32,221 nt of DNA, from NCBI GenBank assembly GCA_008638165.1, contig VTPL01000005.1:1-32221 (forward strand), written 5' to 3'. Made by a program: the position numbers and the translations under genes. Positions within the stretch are counted from its first letter, which is position 1. The number at the start of each line of letters is the position of its first letter. Under the pieces are notes generated by a model. It searched no databases and was not told the DNA's origin. It saw only the letters and a list, made by a program, of their open reading frames with translations. This document shows, in pieces, positions 1 through 7,985 of this stretch. Source of the DNA: Pelagibacteraceae bacterium. Lineage in GTDB: Bacteria > Pseudomonadota > Alphaproteobacteria > Pelagibacterales > Pelagibacteraceae.

Positions 1-271
1 ATTTACAATTATTTTTTTGAAGAAGCTTACATCCTTTTAGTAAACTATTTAAAACTGCTTGATATTTTTTTTTATTTTTTTTTAAAGGTTTTGAGTTCGA
101 TATATCTCCAGTCTGAACACCTATAGACTCTGGCCTACCAGGTATGTTGGATTTATTGTACAATATGAATAGAGGATATTCTTGATCAATTTTTCCTCTA
201 TTTAAAACAGCAAGTTTATTACAAAAATCTAAACCAGCTTGAGTACCCATTCCTCCTAAAATTCCGATCAT
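1..271 (-). CDS. Aspartate/glutamate racemase family protein (partial, C-terminus beyond window edge)
   Basis: Reverse-strand translation from ATG at 271: MIGILGGMGTQAGLDFCNKLAVLNRGKIDQEYPLFILYNKSNIPGRPESIG...; the MIGILGGMG N-terminus is typical of the Asp/Glu racemase family; open through position 1. Not in the ORF track. Confidence 0.75.
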   Translation of the reverse strand, partial: MIGILGGMGTQAGLDFCNKLAVLNRGKIDQEYPLFILYNKSNIPGRPESIGVQTGDISNSKPLKKNKKKYQAVLNSLLKGCKLLQKNNCK

Positions 272-287
272 AATGAATAATATTAAA

Positions 288-635
288 TTAGATTAGTTTA
301 TTTTTACCTCTCATAAAAACCAATAACTGACAACCTTTTTTTGTATACGACGAATGTTTGCTACCTGGTTTAAATGATACAAAATCACCTTTTTTGAAAA
401 CTGTACCATCTGAATCAGTTAATTGTCCTTTGATAACTAAAAATTCCTCAAAACCCGGGTGAAGATGAGGCAGCGTCTTTGAGCCAGGGTTCATTTTTAG
501 AACATAAGATCCAAACCCTCCATTACTTTTACTATAAGTTATTTTATGCCAACTAAGGCCTTTAACTTTAACTTTATAGTTGTTGAAAGGTTGAAATTTA
601 ATTTTATTAATTTTGGTAATTTTTCTTTTTTGCAT
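288..635 (-). CDS. Cupin domain protein
   Basis: 115 aa; GSKTLPHLHPGFEEFLVIKGQLT...GDFVSFKPGSKHS matches the cupin motif pattern. Confidence 0.8.
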   Translation of the reverse strand: MQKRKITKINKIKFQPFNNYKVKVKGLSWHKITYSKSNGGFGSYVLKMNPGSKTLPHLHPGFEEFLVIKGQLTDSDGTVFKKGDFVSFKPGSKHSSYTKKGCQLLVFMRGKNKLI

Positions 636-648
636 TATTAATAAATAA

Positions 649-1407
649 GTGATGAATGATATTTATACAGATATTATAGGAGAAGGCTATCCCTTAGTTT
701 TAGTCCATGGTTACTTTGGTTCATCAAATATGTGGTGCAACCAAAAAAAAACTTTTAGCAAACATTTTAAAGTTATTACCCCATCTTTACCAGGATACGG
801 TGAAAGCTTCAAAACAAAATCTCTGGATAATATTAAAGACATGGCTAAAACTATTATTAAAATAACTAAAGAAAACAATATCAGCAAATTTCATTTAATG
901 GGACATTCTATGGGAGGCATGATTGTTCAAGAGATTGTAAAAATCTCCCCAAAGATTGTGGATAAATTAATTTTATTTGGAACTGGATCAATAGGAGATA
1001 TCCCAGGAAGATTTGAACCTATTGATGTTTCCAGAGAAAGATTAAAGAAAGATGGAGTTAAATCTACAGCAAACAGAATAGCTAAAACTTGGTTCGTTGA
1101 TGGCGATAAAGCAAAAAATTTTTATTTGTGTGAAGAAGCTTATCAAAACGTAAATCAAGAAACTGGTGATTGTGGATTAGTAGCAATGAAAAATTGGAGG
1201 GGAATTGAAAATTTAAAAGATATAAATCAAGAAACACTTATTATTTGGGGCAATCTTGATAAAGCTTATAATTATGAGCAAGTTAAAACCCTTAATGAAA
1301 ATATTAAAAACAGCAGATTAGAGATAATTAATGGCTGCTCTCATAACGCTCATCTTGAAAATATAGAGGAGTTTAATAACTTGGTACTAAACTTTTTAGG
1401 TAAGTAA
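649..1407 (+). CDS. Alpha/beta hydrolase
   Basis: LVHGYFGSSNMW, GHSMGG nucleophile elbow, C-terminal GCSHNAHLE catalytic His region. Confidence 0.88.
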   Translation: MMNDIYTDIIGEGYPLVLVHGYFGSSNMWCNQKKTFSKHFKVITPSLPGYGESFKTKSLDNIKDMAKTIIKITKENNISKFHLMGHSMGGMIVQEIVKISPKIVDKLILFGTGSIGDIPGRFEPIDVSRERLKKDGVKSTANRIAKTWFVDGDKAKNFYLCEEAYQNVNQETGDCGLVAMKNWRGIENLKDINQETLIIWGNLDKAYNYEQVKTLNENIKNSRLEIINGCSHNAHLENIEEFNNLVLNFLGK

Positions 1408-1481
1408 TTTACTGGCTATAAAATTATAAAAATCAAATTTTGATTTGAAAAAATTACAGCCAATAAATGATATAATGAAAA

Positions 1482-1688
1482 TTATGCAGTTTTTAAGTTA
1501 ACTGCTGAAGGACCTTTAGGACCATCTTCAACATCGAAAGTCAAAGCTTGACCCTCATCTAAACCGTTCATACCAGCATCTCTTACAGCTGAAACATGTA
1601 CAAACACATCTTTTTCTTTATCTTCTCTTTCAATAAAACCAAAACCTTTGGTTGGATTGAACCACTTTACTTTTCCTTGTAGACTCAT
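1482..1688 (-). CDS. Cold-shock protein (CspA family)
   Basis: [30 protein letters not shown] is the canonical CSD RNP1/RNP2 pattern. Confidence 0.97.
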   Translation of the reverse strand: MSLQGKVKWFNPTKGFGFIEREDKEKDVFVHVSAVRDAGMNGLDEGQALTFDVEDGPKGPSAVNLKTA

Positions 1689-1802
1689 ATTTATCTTCTT
1701 ACTTTTTGTTATATTAATTTATTACTTATAATTAAGTAACATGCGCTTTGTTTAGAAAATTAGTAGTTTTGTCAACTAAATAGATTGCTTAATAATATAG
1801 CT

Positions 1803-2270
1803 CTAATTACTGTCTAGAAGCTTGGTTAAATAAAGTGAATTTACATCCTCTTTGTAATGAGCGAATGGCGGACAAGGCTTAAACCCAAAATTGTCAAATA
1901 ATTTTCTTGCTGGTGCAAAAAATTTACCAGCACCAGTTTCTATGCTTAATCTTTTAATATTAAGTTTTTTTGCCTCGCCAATAAGATGGTCAATTATTTT
2001 TGATCCATTTCCTTTACCTCTAAATTTGTCATGAACTCTAATTGACTTAAATTCACCATGATCTTGATCTAAAAATTTTAAAGCACCACAGCCCATTAAT
2101 TGATCTTCTTCCCATAAACTCCAAAATTTAATCGAAGGCACTTTAAGCCCAGGGATATCTAAAACATGAGCACTTCCTTCAGGTGAAGCTCCTCTTAATT
2201 CAATAAAGTGATTTTTTAAAAGTTGATTAACTTCAGGGTGATCAAAATTACCCTCAATTGATTTCAGCAT
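1803..2270 (-). CDS. GNAT family N-acetyltransferase
   Basis: FRGKGNGSKIIDHLIGEAKKLNIKRLSIETG is the acetyl-CoA-binding motif A of GNAT proteins; abuts purK. Confidence 0.88.
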   Translation of the reverse strand: MLKSIEGNFDHPEVNQLLKNHFIELRGASPEGSAHVLDIPGLKVPSIKFWSLWEEDQLMGCGALKFLDQDHGEFKSIRVHDKFRGKGNGSKIIDHLIGEAKKLNIKRLSIETGAGKFFAPARKLFDNFGFKPCPPFAHYKEDVNSLYLTKLLDSN

Positions 2271-3317
2271 TTACTTTAAAGTTGTTAAATGACCCATTTT
2301 TCTTTTCTCTTTAATATCTTTTTTAAGATAGTCAAAAAGAAATTGATTGTCATTAACCTTAGGATTGTCTCTATATTTAACAATCTGATCACCAATGAGA
2401 TTAATCATTTCTGCGTTAGAAATTTTTTTTAATGGTATTTGATCAAGTGAGCATACCGCTCTTACATGATTTTCAAATTGACTGACGTTATAAGCATTTA
2501 TTGTTAAATGTCCTGAGTTATGAACTCTTGGAGCAATTTCATTAACATATAAGTTATCATTTCTATCTATAAAAAATTCAACACAAAGTGTTCCAATATA
2601 TTTTAGCTCTTCAGCAATAAGTATTGCCCACTCTTTAGATTGCTCAGAAAGTTTTTCACTTATTTCTGCTGGGATTTTTGAATGTCTTAAAATTTGATCT
2701 TCATGAGTATTCTCGATGGGTTCATATATTTCATATTTATTATTACTGAAACGAGTAATTATTACAGAAATTTCTTTTTTCAATTTAACCAATTTTTCTA
2801 ATATATATTCATTTTCAAAATTGATATTTAGAGAGTCTATCGCTTCTATATTATTTATTGGGTATTGACCTTTACCATCATAGCCCATTGTTGTAGTTTT
2901 TAATATTCCAGGCAAAAAATCACCTAATGGTAAAAGATCTTCTTTGCTTTCAACATGAACATATCTTGTAGTTCTTATATTCAATTTATTTATAAAATCT
3001 TTTTCTGCCAGTCTATGTTGAATTAAACGGTTTACAGATGGTTTTGGAGATACAGGTTTTAATTTATTAAGTTCATTTAGTGTGTCGTAAGGTATATTTT
3101 CAAATTCATAAGTGATTACATCAACTTTTTTTGCAAATTCATAAATCTTATCTTTATTACTATATTCACTGCTTATAAATTCATCACAAAAATTTTGAGC
3201 TGGAGACTCAACATCGTCGGAGTAAATAATAGTTTTAATATTTAATTTTTTTGCTGCTTGACAAAGCATGCTTCCTAATTGTCCACCACCAATAATACCA
3301 AGTTTAATTTCAGACAT
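2271..3317 (-). CDS. purK: 5-(carboxyamino)imidazole ribonucleotide synthase
   Basis: IGIIGGGQLGSMLCQAAKKL..., TTTMGYDGKGQ, NEIAPRVHNSGHLT are PurK ATP-grasp motifs; overlaps purE by 1 nt. Confidence 0.97.
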   Translation of the reverse strand: MSEIKLGIIGGGQLGSMLCQAAKKLNIKTIIYSDDVESPAQNFCDEFISSEYSNKDKIYEFAKKVDVITYEFENIPYDTLNELNKLKPVSPKPSVNRLIQHRLAEKDFINKLNIRTTRYVHVESKEDLLPLGDFLPGILKTTTMGYDGKGQYPINNIEAIDSLNINFENEYILEKLVKLKKEISVIITRFSNNKYEIYEPIENTHEDQILRHSKIPAEISEKLSEQSKEWAILIAEELKYIGTLCVEFFIDRNDNLYVNEIAPRVHNSGHLTINAYNVSQFENHVRAVCSLDQIPLKKISNAEMINLIGDQIVKYRDNPKVNDNQFLFDYLKKDIKEKRKMGHLTTLK

Positions 3318-3808
3318 TATTTTGGAAATTTTTTAACAGATTTTGTTTGAGATAATCTCCAGCTTTTAAGTTTATTTTTAATTGTTTTATTACTGTTAGC
3401 TAAAATTGATGCAGCGAGTAAAGCAGCGTTGATTGCACCATCTTCACCGATAGCAAGAGTTCCGACTGGAATTCCTTTTGGCATTTGGGCAATTGAAAGC
3501 AAACTATCTAGACCTTTTAGTTTTTTACTTTCAATAGGCACCCCCAAAACTGGCAATGATGTTAAGGCTGCAATCATTCCAGGTAAGTGTGCAGATCCTC
3601 CAGCACCCGCTATAATAACGCCCACATTATTTTTTTCAGCATTTAATGCGTATTCATACATTCTTTTTGGTGTTCGATGAGCTGAAATTATTTTTGTTTC
3701 AAATAAAACACCTAAATTTTTAAGAGTTTTCTCACATAATTTCATGATTTTGTAATCAGACTGACTGCCCATCACAATTGAAACTTTTAAAATTTTATTT
3801 TTATTCAT
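3317..3808 (-). CDS. purE: 5-(carboxyamino)imidazole ribonucleotide mutase
   Basis: [45 protein letters not shown]. Confidence 0.97.
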   Translation of the reverse strand: MNKNKILKVSIVMGSQSDYKIMKLCEKTLKNLGVLFETKIISAHRTPKRMYEYALNAEKNNVGVIIAGAGGSAHLPGMIAALTSLPVLGVPIESKKLKGLDSLLSIAQMPKGIPVGTLAIGEDGAINAALLAASILANSNKTIKNKLKSWRLSQTKSVKKFPK

Positions 3809-3904
3809 AACTGAAGAGAAAACTTTATTTCAAAATATACTTAAAATTTCAATAAAATTCATAGAAATTGAAAATACATATTGATATGGTTTATCTAGCT
3901 ACAC

Positions 3905-4870
3905 ATGAATTATAGAATAGATAATCTACAATACTGTAATTGGTCTCGAAAAATTTTTGAAATAAATAGAGAAGCTAAACTTGATGCAGTCCATGTAACG
4001 ATAGTTTATCACGAGGATTATGATGAATTACTTCTTGAAATCAAAAAGTGGGAAGAGCTATTCAAACAAAATTCGGATTTAATTTTTTTAGGTAAAAACT
4101 TTAAGGATATAGAAAAAGCGCATCTTGAAAATAAAACTACAATTTTTTTTGGTTTTCAAAACTGCTCACCCATAGAAGATGACATTAGATTGGTAGAAAA
4201 AGTTCATGAACTTGGCTGTAGGTTTATGCAGCTCACTTATAATAATCAATCTTTACTAGCAACAGGTTGTTATGAAAAAATTGATGGTGGAGTGACTAAT
4301 TTTGGTAGGGAGGCAATCAAAGAAATGAATAGAGTGGGTATCGTTGTTGATATGTCTCATTCAGCTGAAAAGAGCACTCTTGACGCGATTGAAATTAGTG
4401 AAAAGCCTATAGCAATCACTCATGCAAATCCTGCATTTTGGCATCCAGCAAAAAGAAATAAATCAAGTGAGCTACTTAAAACTTTAGGAGAAAGTGGGGG
4501 AATGTTAGGTCTTTCTTTGTATCCACATCATTTAAAAAATAATAGTAATTGTGAACTAGAAAGCTTTTGTGAAATGACAGCAAAAACAGCCGAAATTATG
4601 GATGTGAAAAATATCGGAATAGGGTCAGACCTTTGTTTAGATCAGCCAGATAGTGTTGTTGAATGGATGAGAAATGGAACTTGGTCTAAAAGTCAAAATT
4701 ATGGAGAGGGTTCAAAAAATAAACCTGGATTTCCAAATCAACCAGATTGGTTTAAGGATGCAAGAGGATTTGAAAATTTAGAAAAAGGATTAATGAAAGT
4801 TGGATTTTCACAAGAAGAAACAAATGGTATACTAGGAAATAATTGGTTTAATTTTTATAAAAATATTTAA
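3905..4870 (+). CDS. Membrane (renal) dipeptidase family, peptidase M19
   Basis: 321 aa; QLTYNNQSLLATGCYE, VDMSHSAEKSTLDAIE, PIAITHANP, NIGIGSDLC are M19 metal-site motifs. Confidence 0.88.
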   Translation: MNYRIDNLQYCNWSRKIFEINREAKLDAVHVTIVYHEDYDELLLEIKKWEELFKQNSDLIFLGKNFKDIEKAHLENKTTIFFGFQNCSPIEDDIRLVEKVHELGCRFMQLTYNNQSLLATGCYEKIDGGVTNFGREAIKEMNRVGIVVDMSHSAEKSTLDAIEISEKPIAITHANPAFWHPAKRNKSSELLKTLGESGGMLGLSLYPHHLKNNSNCELESFCEMTAKTAEIMDVKNIGIGSDLCLDQPDSVVEWMRNGTWSKSQNYGEGSKNKPGFPNQPDWFKDARGFENLEKGLMKVGFSQEETNGILGNNWFNFYKNI

Positions 4871-6526
4871 ATGCAAGTTCAATTAAGAGACCCAAATATA
4901 ATAATGAAATTATCTAGACTAGGATCTTTTCATCAATCAAGATTGTCATTCTTAAGAAGTTTTTTAGATGAATTTAAAGATTGGGAATATAAAAATGATC
5001 TATTTGATTTAGATGAAAATGGTTTTGGCACAGCTATCTACTCATTTAAAAAGAAGGAAAGAGTATATTCTCTAATATGTTTTGCTAACAAAATCAGCGA
5101 CGAAGAGAGGTCTGATAGAGTTATTGCAACTAAATGGGATGCAGCTTTTACTCTGCATGATGGAATACCATCAAAAAGAGATATTGAAAGATTAAAAAAT
5201 GAAGTTCCAAAACAAGAAGTTGGAAGACTATCATATAAAGAACTAACTTTATCAAGAGCCAATAAATCAGTTAGAGTGTTTAACCACGTGGTTGAAAGTT
5301 TAAGCAAAGGTCAACAACCTGATTTAGATTTGCTAAGCAAAGTTGGATATCTTTATAGAACAACTGCTGTATATGGATCTGGAAAATTTGGTCTTGCAGA
5401 TAGATTTAGAATTAAAAATAGAGAAGAAATCAATGGTCCTTTTAGACTAGAGATGATGTTGGTCTACCTTGTAAGACAATTCACCTTTGATCAAGTAAAT
5501 CATGTTGCAAAATTTAAAAACCCAAAAACAGCAGTCAAACTTGATAGTAGTATATGTAAAAACCTAGGTATTGGAAATTCAACAGGACTTGGTATGGCAC
5601 CATTTATAGTTAATCACCCAACTTTATTAAATAATTGGATTATGAGCAGAGAAATTGCTTTAAAAGAAATTCGTGAAATTAAAAAGGTAAATGAAAACGA
5701 AATTAAAATTTTTAATAATAGTTTAAAAAATTCAATAAAAAATATTACAACTTGGAATACTGATAGTGAATATCAACTAAAAAAAATTAATTCTCTTTTG
5801 AATAATATTCAAAAATTTTTAATCTTTATTGAAAAAGAGTTTAATTTTGAAATCGATTATCCATTTAATGAGATATATTTATGGTTAGAGCAAAATACCT
5901 GTGAGGAATGTACTGAATATGTTGTTTCCATGATGCTCGAACCATTTGATAGAATTGTAAAACCTTTAATTAGTAAAATGAGTTCTGATGAGGATCAGTA
6001 TTTTACAATCCCAACTTATCGAACTGTAGAAGATTTAAGAAATATAATTGAAAAAAGATATCCTGACATTTTGAAGATTAACTTTGAAAAAAAAGAAAAT
6101 AATAAAAATTTTTGGTTTATTTCAAAGAATAAAGAAGAGCCAAGATACGCTGATAGATTTGAAGAAAATGGTTCAGAATTAGAACAACCACTTGCGATAG
6201 CAAGAGATATCAAAAAGCTTTATGAAGTATTACTTGTATCAAAAAATAGTTTAACAATTGATAAATTCTTAATTGAAAACTCAGATTTAAGACATGTAGT
6301 TAGAAGAGCGTTTATAATTGAAAAATTTCCATATTCAGAAATACAAGATAATACAATTGGCGAAGAAGTAATTCCTATTGATATGCTAAGATTAAAACTT
6401 TCTTTTTTTGGTGCACTAAAATTTGATCCAAGATCTGACAAATGGTTAAGGATATGTATGTTCCAGGGTGCACCACTTCCAATTGATCTTAAAAATTTTG
6501 ATCAGCAATGGGTTTATAACTCTTAA
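4871..6526 (+). CDS. Conserved hypothetical protein, 551 aa, no family recognised
   Basis: Long ORF starting immediately after the M19 stop and followed 7 nt later by a DUF3726-like gene; no recognisable motif. Confidence 0.8.
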   Translation: MQVQLRDPNIIMKLSRLGSFHQSRLSFLRSFLDEFKDWEYKNDLFDLDENGFGTAIYSFKKKERVYSLICFANKISDEERSDRVIATKWDAAFTLHDGIPSKRDIERLKNEVPKQEVGRLSYKELTLSRANKSVRVFNHVVESLSKGQQPDLDLLSKVGYLYRTTAVYGSGKFGLADRFRIKNREEINGPFRLEMMLVYLVRQFTFDQVNHVAKFKNPKTAVKLDSSICKNLGIGNSTGLGMAPFIVNHPTLLNNWIMSREIALKEIREIKKVNENEIKIFNNSLKNSIKNITTWNTDSEYQLKKINSLLNNIQKFLIFIEKEFNFEIDYPFNEIYLWLEQNTCEECTEYVVSMMLEPFDRIVKPLISKMSSDEDQYFTIPTYRTVEDLRNIIEKRYPDILKINFEKKENNKNFWFISKNKEEPRYADRFEENGSELEQPLAIARDIKKLYEVLLVSKNSLTIDKFLIENSDLRHVVRRAFIIEKFPYSEIQDNTIGEEVIPIDMLRLKLSFFGALKFDPRSDKWLRICMFQGAPLPIDLKNFDQQWVYNS

Positions 6527-6533
6527 GACTCAA

Positions 6534-7145
6534 ATGAAATCATTAAGTGAGATTGATACAACTTCAAAACGTGCAAGTAGGGCAGCTGGATTTTCCTGGG
6601 GTGTATCTGAGGAAATTGGAAAAAGTATTAGGCTTTTAGAATTATTTGGTTTTCAGGGTGTAAAGACCTTAAATCAATATTACGAAACAAAGCCAAATCA
6701 AAAATTTGAAAATTTAAATCTAATTAATGAAAAAAATATATCTGAAAATAATTCTTTCTGCCCAATAACACTTGGAGTGAATTTCCTTGATCAAATCAGA
6801 AGTATTGAAAAGTTTAAAGTAATCACATTCAATAAAGTTGCTTTTCCTCTATTGATGTTACCTTTTTTGAGTAGAAGTTCTGAAATAATTGGAAAAAAAA
6901 TAAATGTTAAATTTGATCAAATTGAATTTTTATTAAATCTTAACGTCAATATCTCATCAAATATTTTAAACCAAAGTTGTCCTATAAGTGCTGAGAATAT
7001 CGTGGTTAGCATACTTGAAAATGAGGATAATTTTTCTGAGCAAGAATGGAAAAGTTTGTACAAACTTTCTGAAGATACTTTTGTTGAAGAAACTGACAGT
7101 TTAAAAGAGGGTGCTGCGGGTGCTGGGTTAACTGACAATGACTGA
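6534..7145 (+). CDS. DUF3726 family protein
   Basis: Listed ORF 6468..7145 begins inside the upstream gene; ATG at 6534 gives MKSLSEIDTTSKRASRAAGFSWGVSEEIGKS..., with the C-terminal ...EGAAGAGLTDND I associate with DUF3726. Confidence 0.75.
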   Translation: MKSLSEIDTTSKRASRAAGFSWGVSEEIGKSIRLLELFGFQGVKTLNQYYETKPNQKFENLNLINEKNISENNSFCPITLGVNFLDQIRSIEKFKVITFNKVAFPLLMLPFLSRSSEIIGKKINVKFDQIEFLLNLNVNISSNILNQSCPISAENIVVSILENEDNFSEQEWKSLYKLSEDTFVEETDSLKEGAAGAGLTDND

Positions 7146-7308
7146 TGAATTTGAAAAAAAAATTAATGAAGAAGAAATTATTAAAGATTTAAATGGGATT
7201 TGTGATGAGTGTAAAAAAAAAGAAGAAAGTGTTTTTCAAAATTTAATTCTTACAGGTTTTAAAGTTTGCAAATCCTGCAGACTTTCAAAAACAATATTTC
7301 CGATTTAG
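7138..7308 (+). CDS. Small zinc-ribbon-like protein (56 aa)
   Basis: ATG at 7138 overlaps the DUF3726 stop; MTDEFEKKINEEEIIKDLNGICDECKKKEESVFQNLILTGFKVCKSCRLSKTIFPI; two CxxC knuckles 18 residues apart. Below the length cutoff of the supplied track. Confidence 0.7.
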   Translation: MTDEFEKKINEEEIIKDLNGICDECKKKEESVFQNLILTGFKVCKSCRLSKTIFPI

Positions 7309-7847
7309 ATATTATTTACAGGCATAACATTCATTCTGCTCATAACGAATGATATAGACAAAAAAGCAATTATTAAGAAAGACAAAAAAACAATTCCAAA
7401 TGATTTAAAATTTGATTTTAAATTAAGAATTTGTCTAGTAGCGATTATTAAAGCTGCAAAAATCCAAAATTGAGTAAGAAATATTATTGGTATCATTAAC
7501 TCAGGAGTTACTGCAAAAAATCTAATCAATCCTGGTGCATGAGCAAAACCAACTGCAGTTAACACTTTTTTAAAAGGAACTTTAGTTTGTTTATCTGGAA
7601 AAATCTTAACCCCAATTACATAAATCAATATACCCCAAACAAGCCATGTTAAAATTGCGGTTAGTCCAGACATCCCAACTGCTGTTTTAATCACAGTATT
7701 TGCAGCAACTGCACCTGCAACACCATCTAAGATCATAATCAAGCCAGCAAAATAAATTGCTGCTTCACCAAAATTTTTATTATCACTGTAAAGTGATTTA
7801 TCTAATTTAATTGATTTAAAAACTATACTTAAGAATTCGCCAAACAT
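7305..7847 (-). CDS. YIP1-family integral membrane protein
   Basis: 180 aa multi-TM protein; domain layout (FGEAAIYFAGLIMILDGVAGA..., VGFAHAPGLIRFF) resembles bacterial Yip1 proteins. Confidence 0.65.
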   Translation of the reverse strand: MFGEFLSIVFKSIKLDKSLYSDNKNFGEAAIYFAGLIMILDGVAGAVAANTVIKTAVGMSGLTAILTWLVWGILIYVIGVKIFPDKQTKVPFKKVLTAVGFAHAPGLIRFFAVTPELMIPIIFLTQFWIFAALIIATRQILNLKSNFKSFGIVFLSFLIIAFLSISFVMSRMNVMPVNNI

Positions 7848-7951
7848 TATTTTTTTTTATTTTTTTGCTCTTTGTAAGAAACAATTAGTGGAAAGAGTAT
7901 TAAAGCAATAGCTATAATAATGCAAACTGCTATTAGAAAACCTTTAGTCAT
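7847..7951 (-). CDS. Small single-pass membrane protein (34 aa)
   Basis: MTKGFLIAVCIIIAIALILFPLIVSYKEQKNKKK; hydrophobic helix with lysine-rich tail; stop overlaps the start of the Yip1-like gene (TAATG). Confidence 0.55.
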   Translation of the reverse strand: MTKGFLIAVCIIIAIALILFPLIVSYKEQKNKKK

Positions 7952-7953
7952 TT

Positions 7954-7978
7954 TAGGGGGAGTATATCACTCCCCCTA
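7954..7978. repeat. Perfect GC-rich inverted repeat (10-bp arms, 5-nt loop)
   Basis: TAGGGGGAGT-ATATC-ACTCCCCCTA between the stop of the GcvT-like gene and the start of the 34-aa ORF on the minus strand; no flanking T-tract on either strand. Confidence 0.9.
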
Positions 7979-7985
7979 TAATAAG

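Noticed and set aside
1408-1481. AAATCA-AATTT-TGATTT stem as a bidirectional terminator between convergent genes
   Set aside because: Six weak A/T-rich pairs and no clear T-tract; not distinguishable from background in this composition.
3429-3680. Plus-strand ORF of 83 aa
   Set aside because: Lies entirely antisense inside purE, whose motifs are unambiguous; composition is that of a shadow ORF.
5038-5307. Minus-strand ORF antisense to the 551-aa gene (also 6016..6213, 6220..6441)
   Set aside because: Serine/leucine-rich shadow ORFs on the opposite strand of a long, well-packed coding frame.
6468-6533. N-terminal extension MHHFQLILKILISNGFITLKTQ of the DUF3726 ORF
   Set aside because: Overlaps the upstream CDS; the ATG at 6534 gives a normal start with a 7-nt gap.
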